From positions 62,001-126,000 of the forward strand of contig CANDBT010000006.1 of the NCBI GenBank assembly GCA_947383005.1: DNA of 64,000 nucleotides. The letters are read 5' to 3'. The stretch is from an uncultured bacterium (GTDB taxonomy: Bacteria > Bacillota > Clostridia > Lachnospirales > Lachnospiraceae). The translations under genes were made by a program, and so were the position numbers. The notes under the pieces were generated by a model, which ran no database searches, was not told where the DNA came from, and saw only the letters and a list, made by a program, of their open reading frames with translations. Positions 52,847-62,829 of this stretch are shown here, piece by piece (the first letter of the stretch is position 1; every line of letters starts with the position of its first letter).

Positions 52847-53797
52847 TTGGCCAAGTATATAACCGCAAAGGTGGCGCAGGCAGCCGTAGTGTTGTTTATT
52901 ATCGGGTTTGCAACATTTATGTTGTTGAGTTACATGCCTGGGGATATGGCAACTGCCATGGCTGGTGATGCAACCCCGGAGCAGGTAGCGGCCATGCGTA
53001 CGGAGATGGGGTTGGACCGTCCGATTATTGTGCAGTTTTCGAGTTGGCTGGGGAAAGCAATACAAGGAGATTTTGGATATTCCTATTATTATAACGACCA
53101 GGTGATCCATGTGGTTTTAAAGCCTTTGGAGCGTACAATGATCCTGGGGACGGTTTCTCTGGCGGTCAGCTTTGCCGTGGGAATTTTTCTGGGCATGGTT
53201 TCTGCCGTATATCGGGGGAAATGGCTGGATGATTTGATTTCTATTGTGGCCAATATGGGAATTGCGGCGCCCCAGTTCTGGATCGGCATTATCCTAATCT
53301 ATATGCTGGCTATGAATAATGGAATCTTTCCCATAGAAGGTTATATCGATCCTTATGTAAATTTGAAAGAGTTTCTGCGATGCAGCGCCTTGCCGGTGGC
53401 AACTCTGGCAATCCCGTCAGTGGCGGCGATTGCCAGGCAAGCCCGCTCGGCAGTATTGGAGACCATTGGCCAGGATTATGTCCGGACAGCCCGGGCCAAA
53501 GGGCTGGCGCAGACGGCAATTTAAAGCAAGCATGTCCTGAAAAATGCCCTGATGCCGGTGATTACGCTATTAGGGCTACGAATACGCCTGATTTTTGGAG
53601 GTTCTGTCATCGTAGAGCAGATTTTTAACATCAATGGAATGGGGCGGGTCATGTCCAAGGCAATTACCATGCAGGACACCAATGTGGCACAATGCTGTGT
53701 GCTGATTATTGGTATTGTAGTGATTTTGTCCACACTGTTGATTGATATTTTGTATGGCGTGATTGACCCGCGTATCCGTGACCGAAAGGGGGTATAG
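52847..53797 (+). pseudogene. dipeptide ABC transporter permease 1 with in-frame stop
   Basis: A DppB-type permease starting at TTG 52847 with GGAGGG upstream. Residues 1-225 are normal, ending ARAKGLAQTAI. A TAA at 53522-53524 interrupts it in the same frame; the rest (SKHVLKNALMPVITLLG to DPRIRDRKGV) follows at once and completes the family C-terminus. A single base change (for example from TTA or TAT) explains it. The lost piece includes part of the EAA loop that contacts the ATPase. A restart at ATG 53552 is unlikely to rescue function. Confidence 0.88.
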
Positions 53798-53802
53798 AGA
53801 GG

Positions 53803-54651
53803 ATGAAAAAGAGGGCAGGCGAGTTTCTTTCCCTGATGTATGCCAGAAAATTGGTATTTGCTTGTTTTGTGGTGATTCTTCTGATTGTGCTGATAGCAAT
53901 ATTTGCCCCGTTTTTGACCCGGCATGGGCCTTATGACATTGATCTGAAAAACCGTCTGGCTGGATGTACGGCAGATCATCTGCTGGGAACGGACAACCAG
54001 GGGCGGGATTTGCTGACGAGGATGTTTTATGGTACCCGGTCGGCTCTGCTGATTGCAGCGGCCTCTATTGTAGTTGGCGGGGCTATCGGGGTGTTTTTGG
54101 GTATGGTTGCCGGTTATTTTGGAAATTGGGCAGATTATCTGATCATGCGTTTTACGGAGACTCTTCTGGCTGTTCCGGGGATTGTGCTTTCTATGGCAGT
54201 GATGCTGGTTCTTGGCCAGAGTACCTGGAATTTGGTGTTTGCCATCGCCATCTCGACGATCCCTACCTATATCCGTGTTATGCGGAGCCAGGTTATGAGC
54301 GTGAAAACGGCAGACTATATTGCTTCCTGCCGGATTCAGGGAGGGACAGACTGGCATATTATGGCCCGGCATGTGCTGCCTAATGCGATCTCACCGATTA
54401 TTGTTACCGCTACCATGAATATTGGCAATTCGATTTTAAGCGAAGCGACTTTAAGTTTTCTGGGATTGGGTATCCCTGTGCCCCAGGCCGCCTGGGGGTC
54501 GATGGTTAGTGAAGGATTTGCGATTTTGAGGTCAAATCCAAGGCTTTCCATCGTGCCGGGCTGTGCGATCTTGATCGTGGTGTTGGCCTTTAATATTTTT
54601 GGTGACGGTATCCGTGATATTTTAGATCCAAGGATTAAAAATAATATCTGA
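53803..54651 (+). CDS. dipeptide ABC transporter permease 2 (DppC type)
   Basis: A 282-residue membrane protein with six helices and the binding-protein-dependent permease motif (EAA loop YIASCRIQGGTDWHIMARHVLPN near residue 180). Early part has HLLGTDNQGRDLLTRMFYGTR, typical of DppC/OppC. The gene follows permease 1 by 5 bases and is intact. It works with permease 1 and the fused ATPase downstream. Confidence 0.92.
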   Translation: MKKRAGEFLSLMYARKLVFACFVVILLIVLIAIFAPFLTRHGPYDIDLKNRLAGCTADHLLGTDNQGRDLLTRMFYGTRSALLIAAASIVVGGAIGVFLGMVAGYFGNWADYLIMRFTETLLAVPGIVLSMAVMLVLGQSTWNLVFAIAISTIPTYIRVMRSQVMSVKTADYIASCRIQGGTDWHIMARHVLPNAISPIIVTATMNIGNSILSEATLSFLGLGIPVPQAAWGSMVSEGFAILRSNPRLSIVPGCAILIVVLAFNIFGDGIRDILDPRIKNNI

Positions 54652-54664
54652 AAGGGGTGGGAGC

Positions 54665-56683
54665 ATGTCTGAGAATAAGCCGGTGTTGGAAGTGCGGGAC
54701 TTATGTACAGAATTTAATTTGAGAAACAGGAATGTCTATGCCGTAAACGGTGTTTCCTTTCAGGTATCTGCCGGGGAGATAGTGGGAATTGTAGGGGAAT
54801 CCGGCTGCGGGAAGTCGGTTACTTGTATGTCCGTGATGCGCCTGTTGGCATCCCCGCCAGGCAATATAAAGGGTGGGTGCGCTATGTTCCGGGATGTAGA
54901 TACGTTAAAGGAAGAGGCGGACAGCCAGACTATGCGCAATTTGCGGGGCGGGAAAATTGCCATGATTTTCCAGGAACCCATGACTTCCCTGAATCCGGTC
55001 TTGACTGTAGGGGAACAGATTTCCGAGTCAATCCGCCTGCATCTGAAGATGAATAAGCAGGAGGCGAAAAAGAGGGTTATTGAGCTGTTTAAGCAGGTGC
55101 GGATTCCGGACGCCGAGCAGCGCTACGATGCCTATCCCCATCAGTTCAGCGGGGGCATGTGCCAGCGGATCATGATTGCTATGGCATTGGCTTGCGATCC
55201 GGAGCTGATTATTGCTGACGAGGCTACAACAGCCCTGGATGTGACGATTCAGGCCCAGATTTTGGGTTTGCTCTATGAAATTGCCAAGGAGCGGAAAGTG
55301 GCTATTATTATCATCACCCACAATCTGGGGATTATTGCCCGCTATGCAGACCGCATCTATGTGCTTTATGCCGGACGGGTCTGTGAGGCTGGGACGGCAG
55401 GACAGATTTTTAAAAATCCTGGCCATGCCTATACGGTCGGCCTCTTAGGGGCAGTCCCTCGCCTGGATGATGACCGGGAACGGGCGCTGGTTCCCATTGA
55501 AGGGACGCCACCCAGCTTGGAAAGCGTGCCGGAAAAATGTCCTTTTTATCCCCGGTGCCGTCAGCGCGTGGCGGCATGTGAGGAGCCTGGGCTGCCACAA
55601 CTGTATGAAATAGAACCCGGGCATCTGACTGCCTGCAAAAACAATAGCTTGAACAGGGACGTAAACGAGGGAAAAAGCCTTGAGCGGGTCAGATCAAAGG
55701 CGGAAGTTCTTATGTCAGTGGAGGATGTGAGCATGCGTTTCCCTATCTGCCGGGGAATATTGCGCCGGAAGGTGGGGGAAGTGAAAGCGGTAGAGCATGT
55801 GAGCCTGGAATTAAGGAAGGGAATGACCTTGGGGCTGGTAGGCGAATCCGGCTGTGGAAAGACAACGCTGGCTAAGACGCTATTGCGCCTTTATAAACCA
55901 ACAGGGGGAAGGATTGTATTCCAAGGAAAAGATATCACCAATTATACCAGCAGCCAGATGCGCAGCCTCCGCCAGGATATCCAGTTTATTTTCCAAGATC
56001 CCTTCGGTTCACTAGACCCAAGGCAAGCCATTGGCGATATTGTGGGAGAGTCTCTTCGGATTCATCATCTGGTAAAGACAGAAAAAGAATATGAGGAGCG
56101 CGTACACGAGTTGATGGACATTGTCAGTATTCCCTGGGCTTTTGCCAGGCGTTATCCTCATGAGCTTTCCGGAGGCCAGAGGCAGCGGGTCGGCATAGCC
56201 CGCGCCCTTGCCTGCAGCCCAAAGATAATTTTGTGCGATGAACCGGTTTCAGCCCTGGATGTGTCCGTCCAGGCCCAGGTGCTGAATTTGCTGGAACGGC
56301 TGCAGAGGGAATTGGGGCTGTCTTACATTTTTATTGCTCATGATCTTTCGGTAATACGCCATATCAGTGATGAGATTGCCGTCATGTATCTCGGGCACAT
56401 CGTGGAGCAAGGAAGCTGTATAGAGGTTTATAATCATCCGGCGCATCCTTATACCCGCTCCCTTCTCTCGGCAATTCCGATTCCTGATCCGGAGACGGAA
56501 CGCGCTCGTAAACGGCTTCTGCTCCACGGGGATATCCCCAGCGTGACAGAGCAGATCAGCGGCTGCTGTTTTCATACCCGGTGTCCCATGGCCCGTCCGG
56601 AGTGTGCAGAGAATACGCCAAAGCCGGTGTGGGTAAATGAGGAGCGCACCCATCAGGTGTCCTGCCTGCTGGCCAGGCCGTGA
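54665..56683 (+). CDS. fused dipeptide ABC ATPase (DppD-DppF type)
   Basis: A 672-residue protein with two complete ATPase domains. First: Walker [10 protein letters not shown] near residue 43, signature FSGGMCQR near 160, Walker [13 protein letters not shown]. Then an Opp-type C-terminal Cys motif ([16 protein letters not shown]), then a second domain: GESGCGKTT near 395, LSGGQRQR near 505, Walker [13 protein letters not shown], and another cysteine motif near the end ([14 protein letters not shown]). Equivalent to DppD and DppF joined. It is intact though two partner genes upstream are broken. Confidence 0.93.
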   Translation: MSENKPVLEVRDLCTEFNLRNRNVYAVNGVSFQVSAGEIVGIVGESGCGKSVTCMSVMRLLASPPGNIKGGCAMFRDVDTLKEEADSQTMRNLRGGKIAMIFQEPMTSLNPVLTVGEQISESIRLHLKMNKQEAKKRVIELFKQVRIPDAEQRYDAYPHQFSGGMCQRIMIAMALACDPELIIADEATTALDVTIQAQILGLLYEIAKERKVAIIIITHNLGIIARYADRIYVLYAGRVCEAGTAGQIFKNPGHAYTVGLLGAVPRLDDDRERALVPIEGTPPSLESVPEKCPFYPRCRQRVAACEEPGLPQLYEIEPGHLTACKNNSLNRDVNEGKSLERVRSKAEVLMSVEDVSMRFPICRGILRRKVGEVKAVEHVSLELRKGMTLGLVGESGCGKTTLAKTLLRLYKPTGGRIVFQGKDITNYTSSQMRSLRQDIQFIFQDPFGSLDPRQAIGDIVGESLRIHHLVKTEKEYEERVHELMDIVSIPWAFARRYPHELSGGQRQRVGIARALACSPKIILCDEPVSALDVSVQAQVLNLLERLQRELGLSYIFIAHDLSVIRHISDEIAVMYLGHIVEQGSCIEVYNHPAHPYTRSLLSAIPIPDPETERARKRLLLHGDIPSVTEQISGCCFHTRCPMARPECAENTPKPVWVNEERTHQVSCLLARP

Positions 56684-56735
56684 AAAAGATGAACATATGT
56701 AACAGATAAATATCGCAGGAAAGGGTAATAAGATT

Positions 56736-58220
56736 ATGATTCAGAATAAGAAACCAGAGGAAACGGGGATTTCCTCGGCAAGCCTGATTGATCTGCTGGA
56801 TAAGATTGATCAGGATGAAAATATGGAGATACATAGCCTTCAGTTGCTGCGCCATGGCTTTTGCATTTTGGACTGCAGTTGGAAGCCTTATGACAGCATA
56901 ACTCCCCATGCAATGTTTTCCCTGACCAAGACGCTGACTGCTCTGGCCATAGGTTTTGCAGCCGATGAGGGTCTGCTGGCACCAGAGGACAAGCTGGTAA
57001 GCTTTTTCCCGGATTATGTGACAAAGCAGACAGATGAAAAAATGAAACGGGTAACTATCCATGATTTGCTGACCATGCGCGCAGGCTATTTTGAAAATCT
57101 GTCGGGATGCGGGTATCTGAGCCAGATTGGCGGCAACCTGGCGCGCCGGTTTATCAATCTTCCCTTGACCTATGAGCCGGGAGAGCGTTTCGTGTATAAC
57201 AGTGGCAGCACCCATATGCTTTCCTGCATTCTCAGCCGCCTCACCGGAAAGCCGGAGCAAATGTACTTACAGGAGAAGCTGTTCACCCCTTTGGGAATCG
57301 GGCCGATGATGTGGGATACGGATGATGACGGGAACACCACCGGAGCCTGGGGGGCTTTCCTGAACGCCAACGAGATGGCGCTGATTGGCCAGTTTATGTT
57401 GCAGCGTGGAAGGTGGGGGGATAAGCAACTGCTTTCGGAGAGCTGGTTTGATCAGATGGCCTGTCCCCATGTACAGGTGGAGGACGCAAAACCGGGATAT
57501 TATTATGGCTATCAGGTATGGATACCTGGTGATAATTCTTACCAGGCAGATGGCGCCTTTGGCCAGGTTATCTATGTAATGCCGGATTATGACAGTGTTT
57601 TAATCATGACCAGAGGAATTCCCAATGCAAAGAGAGACCCGATGATCGGCAATTCCCAGGAGCGGGGCTGGATCTACACCAGTGTATTGGATTATGCTGC
57701 GAAAGAGGCGCTTCCGGCGAATCCGGATATGGCTGCAAAGCTGCAGGAGAGGATAGCAGGAGAGTCCATCTCGGAGAAGGAGTATGGGGAAGAACCCAAA
57801 TTTTGCCATGGACAGCGGATATATTACCAGATGGACAGCAATTTTGACGACATTCAGGGAATCGAGCTGGAATTTTGGGAAAAGCAGGTTGTTTTCTCCC
57901 TTTATGATAAAAAGGGCTATCACAGGCTTCCTTGCGGAAAGGGATGCTGGGTGAGAAGCAGCGCGGATATCCCGGGGAAGGAGCTTCATCATAACCGGTA
58001 TTTTGAGGCAATGGAGCACGGGGCCAGAGCCTCCTGGACAGGGGAAGGAGTGTTGGAGATTTCCGTGGCTTTTTTAAATCTCCAGTCTGTGGATCGGATT
58101 ATCTGCGAGCTTACGGAGGAAAAGATCATCTATAAGCGGTCCGTACGTTTTAACGCAGACGGGCTCCCGATGGAAAAAAGGGCCATCTGTGGAACCAGGA
58201 GACGGCCAGGGGGTGGATGA
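56736..58220 (+). CDS. beta-lactamase-family serine hydrolase
   Basis: A 494-residue enzyme of the class C beta-lactamase/D-peptidase/esterase superfamily. The nucleophile motif S-x-x-K is SLTK near residue 69, the Tyr motif is YNSGS near 152, and a later GAFGQ stretch near 270 is in the place of the third motif (usually H/K-x-G). No signal peptide, so cytoplasmic. The second half (330-494) is a beta domain. Located after a peptide importer, it may cleave imported D-amino acid peptides or amides. 52 bases after the ATPase stop. Confidence 0.85.
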   Translation: MIQNKKPEETGISSASLIDLLDKIDQDENMEIHSLQLLRHGFCILDCSWKPYDSITPHAMFSLTKTLTALAIGFAADEGLLAPEDKLVSFFPDYVTKQTDEKMKRVTIHDLLTMRAGYFENLSGCGYLSQIGGNLARRFINLPLTYEPGERFVYNSGSTHMLSCILSRLTGKPEQMYLQEKLFTPLGIGPMMWDTDDDGNTTGAWGAFLNANEMALIGQFMLQRGRWGDKQLLSESWFDQMACPHVQVEDAKPGYYYGYQVWIPGDNSYQADGAFGQVIYVMPDYDSVLIMTRGIPNAKRDPMIGNSQERGWIYTSVLDYAAKEALPANPDMAAKLQERIAGESISEKEYGEEPKFCHGQRIYYQMDSNFDDIQGIELEFWEKQVVFSLYDKKGYHRLPCGKGCWVRSSADIPGKELHHNRYFEAMEHGARASWTGEGVLEISVAFLNLQSVDRIICELTEEKIIYKRSVRFNADGLPMEKRAICGTRRRPGGG

Positions 58221-58317
58221 GGCGGAAAAGTATACGGTTTAATTAAAAAGTCCCTTGAAAAAGTATGTGTTTTTATCTATACTCTTGATAAAAGTACCAT
58301 GTTTTTCACGCTATTAA

Positions 58318-58560
58318 GCTGGGAGATTACCATGTGGGAAGGGTAGGACAGATATTGACGCTTCCGCTGTATATGGCTTTCTTGTTGGATCAATTTTAGG
58401 GCAGACAGCCGTTGAGTTTCAGAAAAGATTGCTCTTTCTTGGCGTTCCGATATATGGAAAGCGTTTCCTTCATAGTAGCCATGGATTTGTGGTGCAGAGA
58501 AAAGATGAATATGAGGTGGCAGAGCAGATGATTTTGACGGCTTTGCAGAGAATGATGTAA
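58318..58560 (+). pseudogene. remnant of an RpiR-type SIS-domain regulator
   Basis: The frame closing at TAA 58558-58560 reads DASAVYGFLVGSILGQTAVEF, then KRLLFLGVPIYGKRFLHSSHGFV, which resembles the strand-G-x-G-S-helix and kL-x-x-lG pattern of SIS domains in RpiR-type sugar-phosphate regulators. No start or helix-turn-helix part is visible, so it is probably a decayed fragment. The region 58221-58728 has no intact gene. Confidence 0.35.
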
Positions 58561-58612
58561 AATCCGCTGATGCGCGGACATCGGTATAGGAAAAAATATA
58601 TGATATGTATAT

Positions 58613-58681
58613 AAAACCATATATTTTCTTTATAAAAAAAACAGGAGTATACTGTTTTACAGAAAGAAAATATATGGTTTT
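58613..58681 (+). repeat. 69-base nested palindrome before the aldolase gene
   Basis: AAAACCATATATTTTCTTT (58613-58631) is matched exactly by its inverse complement at 58663-58681: 19 perfect pairs. Inside, AAAACAG and CTGTTTT also pair. It lies 48 bases before the aldolase start codon. A -10-like TATATGG or TATAAA element could sit in it. Could be a dyad operator, a transposable hairpin, or a regulatory RNA. Confidence 0.8.
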
Positions 58682-58728
58682 GTTGCTTTGGGAAGAAGGA
58701 CGCTTGAAAAAGAAATGGGGGAGCGGAA

Positions 58729-59343
58729 TTGACAGGGGAAATGAAGGAGTTAATCGGACGTCTGCGGGATTTTACCACTCCGGAGCTGTGTGACGGGGCG
58801 GGTTTGTATCATTCCATGGATTTTACCATCAAGCCAAGGGCGGGGGAAACAAAAATAATCGGGCCATCCCTCACAGTGGACGTTCCCAGCGGGGAAGGGG
58901 CGATTGTGGCAGACGCCATTCTGCAGGCTGAGGAAGGCGATGTGATCGTTGTGGCAGGCAAGGGAAACTGCCATTGTTCTTACTGGGGAGATCACCGGAG
59001 CTTTTGTGCGCAGATGAAAAAGGCGGCGGGCGTGGTGATTGACGGGGCATTCCGGGATGTGGATGAGTGTGAGGAGATCGGATTTCCCGTCTATGCCAGG
59101 GGAATTACCTGCGGGACGGCAGGGAAAAGCGGTACAGGCGCAGTCAATGTGCCGGTAAGCTGCGGCGGAGTAACCGTATGTCCGGGTGATATTATCGTAG
59201 GCGACCGCAACGGTATCTGCGTCATCAGGCCGGAAGAAGCAAAAGAGGTTATGGAACGGGCGCTGCGGAAACGGGAAAAACAGGCGGCGCTGGTGGAAGA
59301 GATGAAACGGACAGGTGTAGTAGTGACAAAGGTGAAGGGATAA
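58729..59343 (+). CDS. RraA-like aldolase family protein
   Basis: A 204-residue protein of the RraA/HMG-CHA aldolase fold, which cleaves 4-hydroxy-4-methyl- or 4-carboxy-4-hydroxy-2-oxo-acids to give pyruvate. Signatures: TPELCDGAGLYH near residue 17, GPSLTVDVPSGEGA near 44, GDVIVVAGKGN near 68, GVVIDGAFRDVDE near 103 with the substrate-binding Arg-Asp, and PGDIIVGDRNGICVI near 145 with the metal Asp. TTG start 58729 is favoured by GGGGAG 6 bases upstream; ATG 58741 is the alternative. It leads the tricarboxylate-like operon. Confidence 0.83.
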   Translation: MTGEMKELIGRLRDFTTPELCDGAGLYHSMDFTIKPRAGETKIIGPSLTVDVPSGEGAIVADAILQAEEGDVIVVAGKGNCHCSYWGDHRSFCAQMKKAAGVVIDGAFRDVDECEEIGFPVYARGITCGTAGKSGTGAVNVPVSCGGVTVCPGDIIVGDRNGICVIRPEEAKEVMERALRKREKQAALVEEMKRTGVVVTKVKG

Positions 59344-59367
59344 AAATAAGTGTGGAGGAAAAAGGAC

Positions 59368-61329
59368 ATGGCGCAAAATCTTACTAGGAAAATTCTGGCT
59401 TCTCATTTGGCGAAACCGTCAGAGATGAAGGCGGGGGAGGAAATTTATCTTAAAGTGGATCAGACACTGACTCATGATATCAATGCGGTGATGACTTATC
59501 TGGCATTTGAGGCCGTGGGTATTGACCGGGTGCGCACGGAATGCAGCGTCAGCCATCTGGATCACAATTTGCTGTATTTGGATCACAAGACGCCGGATGA
59601 TCATATTTATCTGCAGTCGGTGGCAAAAAAATACGGAGTATATGTGTCCAGGCCGGGAAACGGCATCTGTCACGCCGTTCAGGTGGCCCGGTTCGGGGCA
59701 CCGGGAAAGCTTTCCATGGGCGGGGACAGCCATACCCCTCATGGCGGAGCCATCGGGATGCTCTGTATCGGAGTGGGAGGCATGGACGTGGCTACGGCCA
59801 TGACCGGTGTTCCCATGCGGCTGAAAATGCCGGAGATTATCCGGGTGAATTTAACCGGGGAGCTGAAACCGGGGTGCAACGCCAAGGAAGTGATTCTGGA
59901 AATGCTGCGCCGGGTTACGGTTAAAGGCGGGCTGGGAAAGGTATTTGAGTATGTGGGGCCGGGAGTGGAGACTTTGGAGGTTTCGGCCCGTGCTACTATC
60001 GCCAATATGGGAGCCGAGATGGGAGCCACTACCTCCATATTCCCGGCAGATGAACAGGTGCGAAAGTTTATGAAGGCTCAGGAGAGGGAGGATGAGTATG
60101 TTCAGATGCTTCCCGACGAGGGCTGCAGCTATGACGGAGAGATGGAGATTAATTTAAGCGAGCTGGAACCGCTGATTGCCTGTCCTCATCAGCCGGACAA
60201 TGTGACTACCATCCGGGAGGTGGAAAAGAAGAAGGTGCAGCAGGTGATGATCGGAAGTTGTACCAATGCCAGTTATCGGGATATTGCGAAAGCGGCCCTG
60301 GTATTGAAAGGACGTCATGTCCATGAGGATGTAAGCTGTACCTGTGCCATTTCCTCCAAGCAGATTTATAAGCAGTTAATGCGGGACGGTTATGTGGAAA
60401 TGCTGATGGATGCCGGAGTGAGGCTTTTAGAGCTGGCTTGCGGGCCCTGCTGTGCTATCGGTCAGTCGCCGGCTACCAACGGAGTGGCTGTACGGACGAC
60501 AAACCGGAATTTCAAAGGCCGTGCGGGCAATCCTACAGCCCAGGTGTATCTGGTGAGCCCGGAGAGCGCCGCGGCAACGGCTGTTACCGGAACCTTTACC
60601 ACAGCCCAGGAATTGATGGGAGAAGAGGTAAAGATTCTTGCCCAGGTAAGGGAACCGGAGTCCTATCCGGTGGATGATTCCATGATTATTCCGCCGCTGC
60701 CGCCGGAGGAAGCGGCTAAGGTGGAGATCGTCCGGGGGCCGAATATCAAGCCGCTGCCCATACCCGATGCGCCGGAGCAGTATCTTAAGGCAAAGATCAG
60801 CCTGAAGACCGTGGACAATATTACTACGGACGACATTACACCGGCCAGCGCGGAATTTTCCAGTATGCGTTCCAATATCCCGTTGATGTCCCAGTATTGC
60901 TATCATCGCTATGACCCGGATTTTGCAGCCAGGGCAAAGGAATTGGGCAAGAGTATTATCATTGGCGGGGAGAATTACGGACAAGGATCTTCGAGAGAAC
61001 ATGCGGCTATCAATCCCATGTATTTGGGCGTGAAAGTGGTGATAGCAAAGAGCATTGCCCGGATTCATAAGGGAAATCTGGTCAATCACGGGATTATCCC
61101 GATGATTTTTGAAAATCCGGAGGATTATGACAAGCTGGAGTTGATGGATGAGCTGGAGATTGAACATCTTCGTGATCAGCTAAAGACGAGGAAGGTGACA
61201 ATTCAGGATAAGACCAGGAATATTTCTTTCCAGGCAAAGGTGGAATTGTCAGACAGTGAGCTGGAAGTGATTCTGTGCGGAGGGCAGCTTCGCTATCTGA
61301 AGGAGCAGCTGGCTAAAATGGAGGGATAA
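59368..61329 (+). CDS. aconitate hydratase family protein
   Basis: A 653-residue hydro-lyase with a 4Fe-4S centre. Cluster Cys are in MIGSCTNASYRD near residue 300 and in ELACGPCCAIGQSP near 360; the SMGGDSHTPHGGAIG segment near 110 and GGENYGQGSSREHAA near 535 are the active-site motifs. Length suits the compact bacterial aconitase rather than IPM dehydratase large subunit alone, because swivel and barrel domains are in one chain. GTGGAGG and AAAGGAC precede the ATG. It probably interconverts citrate, cis-aconitate and isocitrate, or an analogue. Confidence 0.9.
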   Translation: MAQNLTRKILASHLAKPSEMKAGEEIYLKVDQTLTHDINAVMTYLAFEAVGIDRVRTECSVSHLDHNLLYLDHKTPDDHIYLQSVAKKYGVYVSRPGNGICHAVQVARFGAPGKLSMGGDSHTPHGGAIGMLCIGVGGMDVATAMTGVPMRLKMPEIIRVNLTGELKPGCNAKEVILEMLRRVTVKGGLGKVFEYVGPGVETLEVSARATIANMGAEMGATTSIFPADEQVRKFMKAQEREDEYVQMLPDEGCSYDGEMEINLSELEPLIACPHQPDNVTTIREVEKKKVQQVMIGSCTNASYRDIAKAALVLKGRHVHEDVSCTCAISSKQIYKQLMRDGYVEMLMDAGVRLLELACGPCCAIGQSPATNGVAVRTTNRNFKGRAGNPTAQVYLVSPESAAATAVTGTFTTAQELMGEEVKILAQVREPESYPVDDSMIIPPLPPEEAAKVEIVRGPNIKPLPIPDAPEQYLKAKISLKTVDNITTDDITPASAEFSSMRSNIPLMSQYCYHRYDPDFAARAKELGKSIIIGGENYGQGSSREHAAINPMYLGVKVVIAKSIARIHKGNLVNHGIIPMIFENPEDYDKLELMDELEIEHLRDQLKTRKVTIQDKTRNISFQAKVELSDSELEVILCGGQLRYLKEQLAKMEG

Positions 61330-61558
61330 GAGAGCAGAAGACCTAAAGGAGCAGAGGTCTTAAAAGCGCAGAACCCTCAAAGGAGCAGAATTTCAGGAAG
61401 GAAAGAAATCGAAAAGGAACAGAGTTCCGGGAGGGGCAAAACTTCAAAAAGAGAAGAAACCGGAAAAGCACAAAGAAAAAGAGACAGCGATCAGGAAAGA
61501 GGAACAGGATAACTCAGAATAACAGGAAAAGCTTAAATTGAAGTAAGGAGAAGAAAAA
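61330..61558 (+). other. purine-rich degenerate spacer between aconitase and dehydrogenase genes
   Basis: No gene; about 230 bases, strongly A/G-rich on the plus strand, with repeated AGGAGCAGA-like and GAAACC-GAAAAG motifs and AGACCT/AGGTCT inverted arms near 61339-61361. It recalls the style of the repeat linker in the ABC exporter. The ribosome site AAGGAG is at the end. Confidence 0.45.
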
Positions 61559-62725
61559 ATGAGTGAGATTCAGGCGGCACAGGAAAAATTCGGGGAATTG
61601 ATTCAGTCGGAGTTTGAGCGGATTGAGCGGATGAAGAAGGACAACGAGATTACGGATTATTCCCAAATCGACAAGATTGTAGTGGGGGTATTGCCAGGAG
61701 ACGGAATCGGGCCGATTATTATGGAGCAGGCTTTGCGGGTGCTCCGCAATCTGATGGGGCCGGAGGTTGAAAGCGGAAAAGTGGAGATTCGGGTTATTGA
61801 GGGTATGACGATTGAGAACCGTGCCGCAAAACTGCAGAGCCTTCCCGATGAAGTTTTTGAAGAAGTGAAGAAGTGCAATGTGATCCTGAAGGGGCCGATG
61901 GTGACGCCCAGGGCTTCCGATCCGTGGCCGAACCTGGTCAGCGCCAACAGCCTGCTGCGCCGTGGGCTGGAATTGTTTGCGGCTGTCCGCCCCATCAAGA
62001 TTCCGGATAAAAATATTGACTGGACATTTTTCCGGGAAAATATTGAGGGTGAGTATATTTGGGGAAATAAGGGCATTCAGGTCAATGAGGATTTGGCTGT
62101 GGATTTTAAGGTGCAGACAAAGCAGGGAAGCGAGCGGATTGCCCGGGCAGCTTTTGATTTTGCCAGGAAAAACGGAAAGAAAAATGTCACGATTGTCACC
62201 AAGGCCAATATCGTCAAGCTGGCGGACGGCAATTTTATCAAGGCCGTGAGAAAGGTAGGGGAGGAATATCCGGAAATCGAGATTCAGGAGCGGCTGGTGG
62301 ATGCCATGTGTGCCAAGATGCTGGACCCGGAATTCAATAAGGGGATCGAAGTGATTGTCCTCCCAAATCTGTATGGCGATATTGTGACGGATGTGGCTGC
62401 GGAGCATCAGGGCGGCTTAGGCACGGCTTCTTCTTCCAATCTGGGCAATAAGTATGCCATGTTTGAGGCAATTCACGGGACAGCTCCGTTCCTGATCGAG
62501 CACAATCGGGGAGAATATGCAGATCCCTGCAGCCTGATTCGTGCAGTAGGTATGATGATGGCTCATATTGGTTACGCGGATCGGAAGAAAATTTTGGATC
62601 AGGCGTTGGATATCTGCACGGTTACGGAGCGGAAAGTGGTACTTACGACCTTCCGGGAGGATGCGAGCGCCAAAGAATTTACGAACTATTTGCTGGAAAC
62701 TATTGACGGGCTGAAAAAGAGATAA
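61559..62725 (+). CDS. isocitrate/isopropylmalate dehydrogenase family protein
   Basis: A 388-residue beta-decarboxylating dehydrogenase. An N-terminal helical extension precedes VGVLPGDGIGPIIMEQAL near residue 43. Substrate and metal residues: RRGLELFAAVRPIKIP near 135 (the Arg set), Y in EGEYIWG near 162, and LPNLYGDIVTDVAAEHQGGLG near 262 with the metal Asp. Probably uses NAD or NADP to turn isocitrate to 2-oxoglutarate, but a homologous 3-hydroxy-acid substrate cannot be ruled out. Preceded by AAGGAG. Confidence 0.88.
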   Translation: MSEIQAAQEKFGELIQSEFERIERMKKDNEITDYSQIDKIVVGVLPGDGIGPIIMEQALRVLRNLMGPEVESGKVEIRVIEGMTIENRAAKLQSLPDEVFEEVKKCNVILKGPMVTPRASDPWPNLVSANSLLRRGLELFAAVRPIKIPDKNIDWTFFRENIEGEYIWGNKGIQVNEDLAVDFKVQTKQGSERIARAAFDFARKNGKKNVTIVTKANIVKLADGNFIKAVRKVGEEYPEIEIQERLVDAMCAKMLDPEFNKGIEVIVLPNLYGDIVTDVAAEHQGGLGTASSSNLGNKYAMFEAIHGTAPFLIEHNRGEYADPCSLIRAVGMMMAHIGYADRKKILDQALDICTVTERKVVLTTFREDASAKEFTNYLLETIDGLKKR

Positions 62726-62768
62726 AATGAAAAACATGTGGGTTACTGGAAATTGGATGGCAACGGTT

Positions 62769-62795
62769 CAGACGGGCAAGGAAGATACCCGTCTG
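62769..62795 (+). promoter_or_regulatory. short perfect hairpin between dehydrogenase and isomerase genes
   Basis: CAGACGGG (62769-62776) pairs with CCCGTCTG (62788-62795). No T-run. It lies 34 bases before the next start and may protect the upstream mRNA. Confidence 0.45.
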
Positions 62796-62829
62796 AGCTG
62801 TTGTGCTGGATGGGGAAGGAGAGGAAAAA

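Noticed and set aside
53552-53797. Separate small membrane-protein gene after permease 1
   Set aside because: It is in the same frame as permease 1 and is clearly its C-terminal part after an in-frame TAA.
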